The notes: generated by a model from the letters alone, not told the origin. A stretch of DNA of 64,000 nucleotides from Streptomyces sp. NBC_00287 (GCF_036173105.1 NZ_CP108053.1:5642001-5706000), one strand, 5' to 3'. Counted from the first letter of the stretch, positions 49,121-58,611 are shown. Numbers and translations are program-made.

Positions 49121-50479
49121 GTGGGACGACTCTTCGGCACGGACGGCGTGCGCGGTGTCGCCAACGCGGATCTGACCGCCGAGATGGCGCTCGGTCTGTC
49201 GGTCGCGGCGGCCCACGTGCTGGCCGAGGCGGGCACCTTTGAGGGCCACCGGGCGACAGCGGTGGTCGGACGGGACCCGCGCGCGTCCGGGGAGTTCCTG
49301 GAAGCCGCCGTGGTCGCGGGGCTCGCGAGCGCGGGTGTCGACGTGCTGCGGGTCGGTGTGCTGCCGACGCCCGCCGTGGCCTATCTCACCGGCGCGCTCG
49401 GCGCCGACCTCGGCGTGATGCTCTCCGCCAGCCACAACGCCATGCCGGACAACGGCATCAAGTTCCTCGCACGCGGCGGGCACAAGCTCGACGACGAGCT
49501 GGAGGAGCGGATCGAGGCCGTCTACGAGGAGCACCGGCGCGGTGAGCCCTGGGAGCGGCCCACCGGCGCGGGCGTCGGCCGGGTCCGGGAGTACGACGAG
49601 GGCTTCGACAAGTACATCGCCCACCTCGTCGCCGTACTGCCCAACCGGCTGGACGGGCTGAAGATCGTCCTCGACGAGGCGCACGGGGCCGCTTCGCGGG
49701 TGTCGCCGGAGGCGTTCTCGCGGGCCGGGGCCGAGATCATCACGATCGGGGCCTCGCCGGACGGGCTCAACATCAACGACGGCTGTGGATCGACCCATCT
49801 CGATCTGCTGAAGGCCGCCGTCGTCGAGCACGGCGCGAATTTCGGCATCGCCCACGACGGTGACGCCGACCGCTGTCTGGCCGTCGACCACACCGGTGAG
49901 GAGGTGGACGGCGACCAGATCATGGTCGTACTCGCGCTGGCGATGCGGGAGCGTTCCGCACTGCGCTCCGGCACCGTTGTCGCGACCGTGATGTCCAACC
50001 TCGGGTTCAAGCTGGCGATGGAGCGGGAAGGGCTGAAGATCGTCCAGACCGCCGTCGGTGACCGGTATGTGCTGGAGGAGATGAAGGAGCACGGGTATGC
50101 GCTGGGCGGTGAGCAGTCCGGGCACGTGATCATCCTTGATCACGCGACGACCGGGGACGGCACGCTGACCGGGCTCATGCTCGCGGCTCGGGTTGCTGAG
50201 ACCGGGCGGTCTCTGCGGGAGCTGGCCTCTGTGATGGAGCGGTTGCCTCAGGTGCTGATCAATGTGCCTGATGTTGATCGGTCGCGGGTGAAGACGTCCG
50301 GGGAGCTGGCTGCGGCTGTTGCCGAGGCGGAGGCGGAGTTGGGGTCCACGGGGCGGGTGCTGTTGCGGCCGTCCGGGACCGAGCCGCTTGTTCGGGTGAT
50401 GGTTGAGGCCGCCGATATCGATCAGGCTCGGGCTGTTGCCGGGCGGCTGGCCGATGTTGTGAAGTCTGCGCTGGGTTGA
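49121..50479 (+). CDS. glmM: Phosphoglucosamine mutase
   Basis: GlmM converts glucosamine-6-phosphate to glucosamine-1-phosphate on the way to UDP-GlcNAc for peptidoglycan and other glycans. The 452-residue product has the active-site serine loop SASHN (Ser104), the metal loop DGDADR, the sugar loop GGEQSGH and the phosphate loop RPSGTEPLVRVM. GTG 49121 is the start (AGGAGGA just upstream); the frame is open to an ATG at 49073, but that start has no site. Four TGATC repeats lie just before the gene. Codon use in the last 250 nt is looser than in the rest. Confidence 0.96.
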   Translation: MGRLFGTDGVRGVANADLTAEMALGLSVAAAHVLAEAGTFEGHRATAVVGRDPRASGEFLEAAVVAGLASAGVDVLRVGVLPTPAVAYLTGALGADLGVMLSASHNAMPDNGIKFLARGGHKLDDELEERIEAVYEEHRRGEPWERPTGAGVGRVREYDEGFDKYIAHLVAVLPNRLDGLKIVLDEAHGAASRVSPEAFSRAGAEIITIGASPDGLNINDGCGSTHLDLLKAAVVEHGANFGIAHDGDADRCLAVDHTGEEVDGDQIMVVLALAMRERSALRSGTVVATVMSNLGFKLAMEREGLKIVQTAVGDRYVLEEMKEHGYALGGEQSGHVIILDHATTGDGTLTGLMLAARVAETGRSLRELASVMERLPQVLINVPDVDRSRVKTSGELAAAVAEAEAELGSTGRVLLRPSGTEPLVRVMVEAADIDQARAVAGRLADVVKSALG

Positions 50480-50536
50480 GGCTCCGGGTTCGGGGCAGGC
50501 GCGCTGACGCTGATGCCAGGCGTGGGGCGCGCTGCC

Positions 50537-51478
50537 CTAGGTGGGCTCGACGGCCCGGCGTTTGGAGTGTGACCAGATCCATTTCTGGGCCAGCAGCGTC
50601 AGCGTGCCTGCCAGGACGATTCCCAACAGGTTCAGCAGGAGTTGTTCCGTTGAGCCCCAGGTCTGTTTGGTGTCGCCGTAGCTCAGGGCTACTGCCGCGT
50701 TGGCTGCTGCCGGGACCGTGGTGACCGAGATGGCCACGCCCACCAGGGCGCCCGACTTCGATGAGGTCAGGGAGAGGGTGCCGGCGGCGCCGGCCAGGAC
50801 CGCGACGATGAAGGAGAACCAGTCGGGGGCGTAGACGAAGGCGGTCTGGGGGCGGTCGGCGTCCAGTTGCTCCTGGCTGAACAGATCGATCGAGTCCATG
50901 AAGAAGCTGAAGCCGACCGTGACCGCCATGGCCACCGCGAAGCCCACCAGCAGCGCGATCAGTGACCGCAGTGCCAGGCGCGGGGCGCGCTGCACCAGGG
51001 CTGTGCTGAAGCCCGCCAGTGGGCCGAACTCCGGGCCCACGGCCATCGCGCCCACGACCAGGATCGCGCTGTCGAGCACCACACCGCAGGCCGCGATCAT
51101 CGTGGCGAGCGTGATGAACGCGAGGTAGGTGACGGAGAGCGTCGACTCCTCGTGCGTCGCGTCCGTGAGGTGCTCCCAGAGCACCGCGTCCGCGCCCTCG
51201 CCGGGGGCGTCCGCCTCGGCCTGGTCCGCGCGTTTGGACAGGGAGAGGTCGATGTTCTCCACCGCGATGGACCCGCAGTCCTCGATGTCCAAGTGCTGGA
51301 GCCCGGCGAGGAGTTCGTCGCCCGCCTCGCGCGCCACATCGCACATCACCACGTCCCCGGCGGGGTTGCGGGCGGCGCCCGGCAGCACCACGAGGTGCGT
51401 GGTGCCGACGGTGCTCTCGATCAGACTCACCACGTCGGCGGTCTTCTCGGTCGGCGTGATCAGGCGCAGATGCAGCAT
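50537..51478 (-). CDS. DUF389 membrane protein
   Basis: A 313-residue protein with an N-terminal soluble alpha/beta domain (MLHLRLITPTEKTADVVSLI, about 1-100) and five to six helices in the DUF389 domain (about 120-300; GVVLDSAILVVGAMAVGPEFGPL is the family hallmark). The domain is of unknown function. The start ATG 51476-51478 has AAAAGG upstream. It follows coaA by 18 nt on the same strand and is probably its operon partner. Confidence 0.9.
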   Translation of the reverse strand: MLHLRLITPTEKTADVVSLIESTVGTTHLVVLPGAARNPAGDVVMCDVAREAGDELLAGLQHLDIEDCGSIAVENIDLSLSKRADQAEADAPGEGADAVLWEHLTDATHEESTLSVTYLAFITLATMIAACGVVLDSAILVVGAMAVGPEFGPLAGFSTALVQRAPRLALRSLIALLVGFAVAMAVTVGFSFFMDSIDLFSQEQLDADRPQTAFVYAPDWFSFIVAVLAGAAGTLSLTSSKSGALVGVAISVTTVPAAANAAVALSYGDTKQTWGSTEQLLLNLLGIVLAGTLTLLAQKWIWSHSKRRAVEPT

Positions 51479-51496
51479 GGCGCCTTTTCTAGCAGC

Positions 51497-52486
51497 TCAC
51501 AGCTTGCGCAGGCTCAGCCGCTGCACTTTGTGGTCGGGACCCTTGCGGAGGATCAGGGCGGCCCGGCCTCGCGTGGGGGCCACGTTCTCCACGAGGTTGG
51601 GCTTGTTGATGGTCCGCCAGGTCGTACGGGCGTAGTCCAGGGCCTCGTCCTCGGAGACCTGGGTGTACTTGCGGAAGTACGAGGACGGGTTCTGGAACGC
51701 GGTGTCGCGGAGCTTGCGGAAACGATTCAGGTACCAGCGCTCGATGTCCTCGATGCGGGCGTCGACGTACACGCTGAAGTCGAAGTAGTCGGCGAGGCCT
51801 ACGCGGGTGCGGCCGTCCTTGCCGGGCAGGGCGGGCTGCAGGACGTTCAGGCCCTCGACGATCAGGATGTCCGGGCGGCGGACCGTGAGCTTCTGGCCCG
51901 GGACGATGTCGTAGATGAGGTGGGAGTAGACGGGCGCCGTCACCTCGTCCTTGCCCGCCTTGATGTCGGCGACGAAACGGGTCAGGGCACGGCGGTCGTA
52001 CGACTCCGGGAAGCCCTTTCTCGACATCAGGCCGCGGGCCTCCAGCTCCTTCGTCGGGAGGAGGAAGCCGTCCGTGGTGACCAGCTCCACGCGCGGGTGC
52101 TCGGGCCAGCGGGAGAGCAGGGCCTGGAGGAGACGGGCGACGGTGGACTTGCCGACGGCGACGGATCCCGCGACCCCTATGACGAAGGGGGTGCCGGACT
52201 GGGAGCCCTGTTCGCCGAGGAAGGTGTTGAGCGCGCTTCTGAGGCCGTCCGTGGCGCCGACGTAGAGATTGAGCAGGCGGGAGAGCGGGAGGTAGATGTC
52301 CCGCACCTCGTCGAGGTCGATGACATCGCCGAGGCCGCGCAGCTTCTCGACCTCCTCGGCGGTGAGCGGCAGCGGCGTCTTGTCGCGCAGCGCGCTCCAC
52401 TCGGCTCGGGTGAGGTCGACGTAGGGAGTCGCCTCCGGCCTGGGCCGGTGGGCGCTCCGGGGCATCGGAGAGACCGGAGAGATCAC
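51497..52486 (-). CDS. coaA: Pantothenate kinase, type I
   Basis: CoaA phosphorylates pantothenate in the first, regulated step of CoA synthesis. The 329-residue product has Walker A GSVAVGKST (107-115) and the conserved TTDGFLLPTKELEARGLMSRKG and IVEGLNVLQ segments. GTG 52484-52486 (MISPVSPMPRS) gives the normal length, but no ribosome site precedes it; the mRNA may be leaderless. Alternative Met at 52465. Its operon includes DUF389. It is divergent from the ABC exporter. Confidence 0.95.
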   Translation of the reverse strand: MISPVSPMPRSAHRPRPEATPYVDLTRAEWSALRDKTPLPLTAEEVEKLRGLGDVIDLDEVRDIYLPLSRLLNLYVGATDGLRSALNTFLGEQGSQSGTPFVIGVAGSVAVGKSTVARLLQALLSRWPEHPRVELVTTDGFLLPTKELEARGLMSRKGFPESYDRRALTRFVADIKAGKDEVTAPVYSHLIYDIVPGQKLTVRRPDILIVEGLNVLQPALPGKDGRTRVGLADYFDFSVYVDARIEDIERWYLNRFRKLRDTAFQNPSSYFRKYTQVSEDEALDYARTTWRTINKPNLVENVAPTRGRAALILRKGPDHKVQRLSLRKL

Positions 52487-52660
52487 AGTCCATTGTTACG
52501 GGCGGACGAACGGACGGTGGGGTGGGATCCGTCACGCGCCCAGGATTTCCGGGCGAACCGGGACAAGGTGGGGAATGTCAGTGGCGTGCGTCACAGTTGT
52601 GGGAGAGGTGGGCCCAGGCCAGGGTCCACCCGGACATGACGTAACCCCGAGGGGTAACCC

Positions 52661-53665
52661 ATGACGTATGCGATTGAGGCGGAAGGCCTGGTCAAGCGGT
52701 TCAAGGACACCGAGGCGCTGGCCGGGGTCGACCTGGGGGCCCGGCAGGGCTCGGTGCTCGGGCTGCTGGGGCCCAATGGCGCGGGGAAGACGACCGCGGT
52801 GCGGATCTTCGCGACGCTGCTCCAGCCGGACGGGGGCCGGGCTCATGTGGCCGGGCACGACGTCGTGCGGGAGGCGGGGATCGTGCGGTCGCTGGTCGGG
52901 CTGACCGGTCAGTACGCCGCGGTCGACGAGAACCTGACCGGTACGGAGAATCTGCTGCTCATCGGCAGGCTGCTCGGTCTGCCACGGGCCGAGGCGAAGG
53001 CGCGGGCGCGCGAGCTGCTGGAGCGGTTCCAGCTCATGGACGCGGCCGGACGGGCCGTGAAGACGTACTCGGGCGGTATGCGACGGCGCCTCGACCTCGC
53101 CGCGAGCCTGGTCGGCCGGCCCCGCATCCTCTTTCTCGACGAGCCCACGACCGGACTCGACCCGCACAGCCGAGGTGAGCTGTGGGACCTGCTGCGCGGC
53201 CTGGTCGCGGACGGGGCGACGGCCCTGCTGACCACGCAGTATCTGAACGAGGCCGATGTGCTCGCCGACGACATCGTGGTGATCGACAAGGGCCGGGTGA
53301 TCGCCGAGGGCACCCCGGACCAGCTCAAGTCCCAGGTCGGCGGCCAGGTGCTGCAGGTGCGGCCGCTGGTCGCGGCGGAGCTCGGGCGAGTGCACGCGCT
53401 GGTGGCCCAGGCGGCCGGCACCCAGACCCAGATCGAGGGCGAGACGGTCACGGCCCCGGTGAAGGACCCCGAGCTGATGCCGGCCGTGGTCCGCACACTG
53501 GACCGGGAGGGGATAGCGGTGGGCGAGCTGGCGCTACGGCGCTCCTCGCTCGACGAGGTGTTCCTGGCGCTGACGGGACACCGTGCCGAGCCGGAGCCGG
53601 AGCCGGAAGAGGACGGCGGGGAGCCCGTCAGTGAGGACGCCGAGCTGGAGAAGGCGGTGAACTGA
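52661..53665 (+). CDS. ABC exporter ATP-binding subunit, DrrA family
   Basis: A 334-residue ATPase with Walker A GPNGAGKT (37-44), signature YSGGM (136-140), Walker B ILFLDEPTTGLD (Asp160/Glu161) and the DrrA-type C-terminal domain (about 230-315, ending ALRRSSLDEVFLALTGH). The DrrA family works with a DrrB permease to export drugs or lipids. The C-terminus is a Glu-rich tail. ATG 52661 with GAGGGG eight nt upstream. It precedes the permease by 2 nt. The substrate is unknown; no biosynthetic genes are adjacent. Confidence 0.9.
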   Translation: MTYAIEAEGLVKRFKDTEALAGVDLGARQGSVLGLLGPNGAGKTTAVRIFATLLQPDGGRAHVAGHDVVREAGIVRSLVGLTGQYAAVDENLTGTENLLLIGRLLGLPRAEAKARARELLERFQLMDAAGRAVKTYSGGMRRRLDLAASLVGRPRILFLDEPTTGLDPHSRGELWDLLRGLVADGATALLTTQYLNEADVLADDIVVIDKGRVIAEGTPDQLKSQVGGQVLQVRPLVAAELGRVHALVAQAAGTQTQIEGETVTAPVKDPELMPAVVRTLDREGIAVGELALRRSSLDEVFLALTGHRAEPEPEPEEDGGEPVSEDAELEKAVN

Positions 53666-53667
53666 CC

Positions 53668-54477
53668 ATGGCCGCCACCACCATCACGGCCCCCATCACC
53701 AAGTCGGGCCGGGTACGCCCCCTCGCCGGACTCCAGCAGACCTTCACCATGGCCTGGCGGAGCCTGGTCGCGGTCAAGCACAACCCGCTCGAACTGGTCG
53801 ACTACAGCATCACGCCGATCATGTTCGTGTTCCTGTTCACCTACGTCCTGGGCGGGCAGATGGCCGGATCGCCCGAGGCGTATCTGAAGTACGCGCTGCC
53901 CGGGATCATCGTGCAGAACACCCTGTTCATGACGATGTACACGGCGATGGCGCTCAACACCGACCTCACCAAGGGCGTCTTCGACCGGCTGCGGAGCCTG
54001 CCGATAGCCCGCTCGGCGCCGCTGATCGGCCGGATCACGGCGGACCTCGCCAAGCACCTGTGGGCGCTGCTGCTGATGATCGGGCTCGGACTGCTGCTCG
54101 GCTTCCGGGTCACGGGCGGGCTCGACGGGTTCCTGCTCGGCACGCTGCTGGTGATCGTCTTCGCGGCGGCGGTGTCGTGGAGCGCGGTGCTGATCGGGAT
54201 GCTCGCGGGGGACGCGGAGAAGGTGCAGGCGTTCGCCTTCACCCTCATCTTCCCGATCACCTTCACCAGCAGCGCGTTCGTCATGGTGGACACGATGCCG
54301 GGGTGGCTCCAGGCGTGGAGCGATGTGAACCCGGTGACCCACCTCTCCGACGCGTTCCGCGGGCTGCTGCTCGGCGGTCCGGTCGCGGAGCCCGTGCTGT
54401 GGTCGCTGGTGTGGGCGGCCGGGATAGCGCTCGTGTTCTATCCGCTGGCGATGCGGGCGTACCGGGCGAAGACATGA
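53668..54477 (+). CDS. ABC exporter permease, DrrB/ABC-2 family
   Basis: A 269-residue permease of the ABC-2 type with about six helices. After a cytoplasmic N-terminus (RPLAGLQQTFTMAWRSLVAVK) the first helix is FVFLFTYVLGGQM; the family EYLLPG-like motif appears as KYALPGIIVQNTLFM, and WLQAWSDVNPVTHLSDAFRGLL is the usual C-terminal loop. It is clearly the partner of the preceding ATPase. Confidence 0.9.
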   Translation: MAATTITAPITKSGRVRPLAGLQQTFTMAWRSLVAVKHNPLELVDYSITPIMFVFLFTYVLGGQMAGSPEAYLKYALPGIIVQNTLFMTMYTAMALNTDLTKGVFDRLRSLPIARSAPLIGRITADLAKHLWALLLMIGLGLLLGFRVTGGLDGFLLGTLLVIVFAAAVSWSAVLIGMLAGDAEKVQAFAFTLIFPITFTSSAFVMVDTMPGWLQAWSDVNPVTHLSDAFRGLLLGGPVAEPVLWSLVWAAGIALVFYPLAMRAYRAKT

Positions 54478-54567
54478 GGCTTTTCTGCTGCGGTAGGGCG
54501 TGGGAATTTCCGAAATCGGGCACGCAGTGGCCGGTTCGGCGATGGATTCGATCGTAGGCTGCCGCTC

Positions 54568-56415
54568 ATGTGCGGAATCGTGGGATACGTGGGGTCGCAG
54601 TCGGCGCTCGATGTCGTGATGGCCGGGCTGAAGCGATTGGAGTACCGGGGTTACGACTCGGCGGGCGTGGCCGTGCTCGCGGACGGCGGTCTGGCCGCCG
54701 CGAAGAAGGCCGGGAAGCTCGTCAACCTGGAGAAGCAACTGGTTGAGCGTCCGCTGCCGAGCGGCTCCACCGGCATCGGGCACACCCGGTGGGCGACACA
54801 CGGCGGACCCACGGATGCCAACGCGCATCCGCACCTGGACAACGCCGGACGCGTGGCCGTGGTGCACAACGGCATCATCGAGAACTTCGCGCTGCTGCGG
54901 GCCGAGTTGGCGGAGCGGGGGCATGAACTGGCCTCCGAGACCGACACCGAGGTCGTCGCGCATCTGCTCGCCGAGGAGTTCTCCTCCTGCGCGGACCTCG
55001 CGGAGGCGATGCGGCTGGTGTGCCGGCGGCTGGAAGGGGCGTTCACGCTGGTCGCGGTGCACGCGGACGAGCCGGACGTGGTGGTCGGCGCGCGTCGCAA
55101 CTCGCCGCTGGTGGTGGGCGTGGGGGAGGGCGAGGCGTTCCTGGCCTCGGACGTGGCGGCCTTCATCGCCCACACCCGCTCCGCCATCGAACTGGGCCAG
55201 GACCAGGTCGTGGAGCTGCGCCGCGACGGCGTCACGGTGACCGGCTTCGACGGCAGCCCGGCCGAGGTCCGCTCGTACCACGTCGACTGGGACGCGTCCG
55301 CGGCCGAGAAGGGCGGCTACGACTACTTCATGCTCAAGGAGATCGCCGAGCAGCCGAAGGCGGTCGCCGACACCTTGCTGGGCCGCATCGACGCGTCCGG
55401 CGCCCTGACACTGGACGAAGTGCGGATCTCGGCTTCCGAGTTGAGGGAGCTGGACAAGGTCGTCATCGTCGCCTGCGGTACGGCCTTCCACGCGGGGCTG
55501 ATCGCCAAGTACGCCATCGAACACTGGACGCGGATTCCCTGCGAGGTGGAGCTGGCGAGCGAGTTCCGGTACCGGGACCCGATCCTGGACGCGCAGTCCC
55601 TGGTCATCGCGATCTCCCAGTCCGGCGAGACCATGGACACGCTGATGGCGCTACGGCACGCCCGTGAGCAGGGCTCCCGAGTGCTGGCGATCTGCAACAC
55701 CAACGGCTCGACGATCCCGCGCGAGTCGGACGCGGTGCTGTACACGCACGCGGGCCCGGAGGTGGCGGTCGCCTCGACCAAGGCCTTCCTGACCCAGCTG
55801 GTGGCCTGCTACTTGGTGGCGCTGTACCTGGGCCAGGTGCGCGGCACCAAGTGGGGCGACGAGATCCGGGCGGTCGTCCGGGACCTGGCGGAGATCTCCG
55901 GCGAGGTGGAGCGCGTACTGGAGACGATGGAACCGGTGCGGGAGCTCGCCCGGTCGCTGGCCGCCAAGGACACGGTGCTGTTCCTGGGGCGGCACGTGGG
56001 GTATCCGGTGGCGCTGGAGGGGGCGCTGAAGCTGAAGGAGCTCGCCTATATGCACGCCGAGGGGTTTGCGGCGGGCGAGTTGAAGCACGGGCCGATCGCA
56101 CTCATCGAGGACGATCTGCCGGTGGTGGTGGTCGTGCCGTCGCCCCGGGGGCGGTCCGTCCTCCACGACAAGATCGTGTCCAACATCCAGGAGATCCGGG
56201 CCCGGGGTGCGCGGACGATCGTGATCGCGGAGGAGGGGGACGAGGCGGTGGTGCCGTACGCGGACCATCTGATCCGGATCCCGGCGACTCCGACGCTGCT
56301 GCAGCCGCTGGTGGCGACGGTGCCGTTGCAGGTGTTCGCGTGCGAGCTGGCGACGGCTCGGGGGAACGAGGTGGATCAGCCTCGGAACCTGGCGAAGTCG
56401 GTGACGGTGGAGTAG
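54568..56415 (+). CDS. glmS: Glutamine-fructose-6-phosphate aminotransferase (isomerising)
   Basis: GlmS makes glucosamine-6-phosphate, the entry to UDP-GlcNAc. The 615-residue product starts MCGIVGYVGSQSALDVVMAG with the nucleophile Cys2 of the glutaminase domain, and has two SIS domains (about 290-430 and 460-600) with the sugar loop SQSGETMDTL. Cys2 fixes the start at 54568. TAGGCT at 54555-54560 would put transcription start at or one base from the ATG, and no ribosome site precedes it, so a leaderless mRNA is likely. No GlmS ribozyme is present. Confidence 0.96.
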   Translation: MCGIVGYVGSQSALDVVMAGLKRLEYRGYDSAGVAVLADGGLAAAKKAGKLVNLEKQLVERPLPSGSTGIGHTRWATHGGPTDANAHPHLDNAGRVAVVHNGIIENFALLRAELAERGHELASETDTEVVAHLLAEEFSSCADLAEAMRLVCRRLEGAFTLVAVHADEPDVVVGARRNSPLVVGVGEGEAFLASDVAAFIAHTRSAIELGQDQVVELRRDGVTVTGFDGSPAEVRSYHVDWDASAAEKGGYDYFMLKEIAEQPKAVADTLLGRIDASGALTLDEVRISASELRELDKVVIVACGTAFHAGLIAKYAIEHWTRIPCEVELASEFRYRDPILDAQSLVIAISQSGETMDTLMALRHAREQGSRVLAICNTNGSTIPRESDAVLYTHAGPEVAVASTKAFLTQLVACYLVALYLGQVRGTKWGDEIRAVVRDLAEISGEVERVLETMEPVRELARSLAAKDTVLFLGRHVGYPVALEGALKLKELAYMHAEGFAAGELKHGPIALIEDDLPVVVVVPSPRGRSVLHDKIVSNIQEIRARGARTIVIAEEGDEAVVPYADHLIRIPATPTLLQPLVATVPLQVFACELATARGNEVDQPRNLAKSVTVE

Positions 56416-56422
56416 GTGGAGG

Positions 56423-56911
56423 TCACCACGTCAGGGTGAGCGTGCCTCCGACCGGCAGCGCGTGCCAGCGTTCGGCGTACTCGTCGAGGCGGGAGACGAT
56501 CCGGTCGACCACCGGGGGAATCTCCCGCACCGTCACATACGCCGGCAGCTCCGCCGCGTGCCCGTGCCGCACCTCCCACACCGGCACCGCGATGCCCGCC
56601 AGCTCCTCCGACCTGGCCATGTCGGTCTGGGCCTCGGGGGATGACTTCGGGCGCTTCGACTTGCGGTGCCGGGCGGCCTTGGCGCGCTCCGCGGGGTCGG
56701 CCGGCCAGAACAGGCCGTTGTCACCGGCGGCCAGGCGGCCGTAGACCCCGAGTTTGATGCCTGCTTCCGCCTCGACCAGGAAGTGCACCAGGTCGTGCGG
56801 GAGGTAGGGGTGTCCGCCGGGGCCGTTGCGCGGGGCCAGCGCGGCGCCCGTCTCGCGGTGCACGGCGATGTCGTAGCTCGTCCCGGGACCCTTGGCGAAG
56901 ACCACGCGCAT
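56423..56911 (-). CDS. Conserved-looking protein of unknown function
   Basis: A 162-residue soluble protein from ATG 56909-56911. The first half (MRVVFAKGPGTSYDIAVHR, then PHDLVHFLVEAEAGIKLGVYGRLAAGDNGLFW) is well ordered; a Lys/Arg-rich linker (KAARHRKSKRPKSS) separates it from a helical second half ending LTLTW. The motif PHDLVHFLVE with its two His looks conserved, but I cannot name a family. It is convergent with glmS, 7 nt apart. Confidence 0.65.
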   Translation of the reverse strand: MRVVFAKGPGTSYDIAVHRETGAALAPRNGPGGHPYLPHDLVHFLVEAEAGIKLGVYGRLAAGDNGLFWPADPAERAKAARHRKSKRPKSSPEAQTDMARSEELAGIAVPVWEVRHGHAAELPAYVTVREIPPVVDRIVSRLDEYAERWHALPVGGTLTLTW

Positions 56912-57177
56912 GCTCCGCACGGTAGGCGGCCGTGGGGGCGGCGCGCATCCGGTTTTCAGGGGGCTCGCGGTCGCGTGCGCCCGGACTTGCGGGGGCAGCC
57001 GCACGCACGGATTTCCGGGGTCAGTCGCGCACCGGTTTCCGGCGGTCAGTCCCGCGCGCCCCGCGGCGCCCGCGCGATCGCCTCTGCTTTCAGTCCCGTG
57101 CGCCCCGCGGCGCCCGCGCGATCGCCTCCCTTTTCAGTCCCGTGCGCCCCGCGGCGCCCGCGCGATCGCCTCTGCTT
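56912..57177. other. Repeat-bearing intergenic region upstream of 56423 gene, downstream of nnr
   Basis: 266 nt between the unknown gene and nnr. Besides the three 44-bp units (57046-57177) it contains looser related pieces, for example TCAGTCGCGCACCGGTTTCC at 57021-57040. No gene. Confidence 0.6.
57046..57177 (-). repeat. Three tandem 44-bp copies of a diverged nnr 3' end
   Basis: Units at 57046-57089, 57090-57133 and 57134-57177 abut each other and the nnr stop codon. They differ from each other at only a few positions. On the minus strand each reads ...AEAIARAPRGARD-stop, against the real nnr end AEGIVRAWRDVRD-stop; by my count 32 of 44 bases match between a unit and the gene end. Since 44 is not a multiple of 3, the copies are in different frames and cannot be translated as one protein. 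Confidence 0.85.
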
Positions 57178-58611
57178 TCAGTCCCGCACATCCCGCCAAG
57201 CCCGCACGATCCCCTCCGCCACATCCTGCGCCCCGGCCGGTGCCCCGTCCGCCGCGTACCGTCCCGCGAGGCCGTGCAGGTATGCCGCCACGCTGCCCGC
57301 GTCCCGGGCCGGAAGTCCCGATGCGAGCAGGGAGCCCGCGAGGCCCGACAGGACGTCGCCGCTTCCCGCCGTGGCCAGCCAGGCGGTCCCCGTCGCGTTC
57401 ACCCGTACCGCCGTCTTCGCGTCCGGGTCCGCCACCAGTGTCGTCGAGCCCTTCAGCAGCACCGTCGCCCGGTACAGGCCCGCCAACTCCCGTACCGCGG
57501 ACAGGCGCGCGCCCTCGACCTCCTCGCGTGAGACACCGAGCAGAGCCGCCGCTTCCCCGGCGTGCGGGGTCATCAGGGTCGGGGCCGTGCGGGCCCGTAC
57601 CGTCTCCCGGGCCGCCAGGCGCAGGCCGTCCGCGTCGATCAGCACCGGTACGTCCGCCTCCAGCACCTGCGCCACCGTCGCCGCGTCGTCCCCGGCGCCC
57701 GGGCCGACGACCCAGGCCTGTACCCGGCCGGCCTTCTTCGGCCCCTTGTCCGACACCAGCGTCTCCGGGAAGCGGGCAAGCACCGCGTCCCCGGCCGGGC
57801 CGACGTACCGTACGGCTCCCGCGCCGCCCCGCAGCGCGCCCGCCACCGCCAGCACCGCCGCTCCCGGGTACCGCGCGGAACCGGCCGCGATGCCGACCAC
57901 GCCCCGCCGGTACTTGTCGCTCTCCGCCCCCGGCACCGGCAGCATCCGTGCCACGTCCGCGTGCTGCAGCGCCTCCAGTTCCGCCTCTTCCGGCAGCTCG
58001 AGGCCGATGTCGACCAGGCGGACCGTACCGGCGTACTCACGCGCCGGATCGACCAGCAGCCCCGGCTTGTGCGTGCCGAAGGTGACCGTCAGGTCGGCGC
58101 GGATCGCCGCCCCCTTGACCTGGCCGGTGTCCACGTCGACCCCGCTCGGCAGGTCCACGGCGACCACGGCGGCCCGGGTCCGCGCGGCGGCCTCGGCGAG
58201 GGTCGCGGCGTCCGGGCGCAGACCGCCCTTGCCGCCGATCCCGACGATGCCGTCGAGGACCAGGTCGGCCCGGTCGATCAGCGTCGCCGCGTTGTCGGTC
58301 CCGGTCACGGTCCCACCCGCCCGGCGCAGTGCCGCGAGCCCGCCCGCGTGCGCACGTTCGGGCGCCAGCAGGACCGCCGTGACCCCCGCGCCCCGCCGGG
58401 CCAGCCGGGCGCCGGCGTAGAGCGCGTCGCCGCCGTTGTCGCCGCTGCCGATCAGCAGCACGATCCGGCTGCCGTACACCCGGCCGAGGAGGTCCGCGCA
58501 GGCGGCGGCAAGTCCAGCCGCGGCCCGCTGCATCAGCGTCCCCTCCGGCAGCCGCGCCATGAGTTCCCGCTCCGCCGTCCTGACCGTCTCCACGCTGTAC
58601 GCAGTACGCAT
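57178..58611 (-). CDS. nnr: Bifunctional NAD(P)HX epimerase/dehydratase
   Basis: Repairs hydrated NAD(P)H. The 477-residue product has an N-terminal YjeF_N epimerase domain (about 1-215; GSGDNGGDALYAGARLARR) and a C-terminal ribokinase-like ADP-dependent dehydratase (about 225-470; MTPHAGEAAALLG and GSGDVLSGLAGSLLASGL). Met at 58609-58611 (MRTAYSVETVRTAE) is the usual start; the frame is open beyond but antisense to acpS. It follows acpS by 22 nt on the same strand. Its 3' end is tandemly repeated downstream (see the repeat entry). Confidence 0.93.
   Translation of the reverse strand: MRTAYSVETVRTAERELMARLPEGTLMQRAAAGLAAACADLLGRVYGSRIVLLIGSGDNGGDALYAGARLARRGAGVTAVLLAPERAHAGGLAALRRAGGTVTGTDNAATLIDRADLVLDGIVGIGGKGGLRPDAATLAEAAARTRAAVVAVDLPSGVDVDTGQVKGAAIRADLTVTFGTHKPGLLVDPAREYAGTVRLVDIGLELPEEAELEALQHADVARMLPVPGAESDKYRRGVVGIAAGSARYPGAAVLAVAGALRGGAGAVRYVGPAGDAVLARFPETLVSDKGPKKAGRVQAWVVGPGAGDDAATVAQVLEADVPVLIDADGLRLAARETVRARTAPTLMTPHAGEAAALLGVSREEVEGARLSAVRELAGLYRATVLLKGSTTLVADPDAKTAVRVNATGTAWLATAGSGDVLSGLAGSLLASGLPARDAGSVAAYLHGLAGRYAADGAPAGAQDVAEGIVRAWRDVRD

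Noticed and set aside
54478..54567. glmS ribozyme upstream of glmS
   Set aside because: Only 90 nt lie between the permease gene and glmS, with no ribozyme-like core, and the gene appears leaderless.
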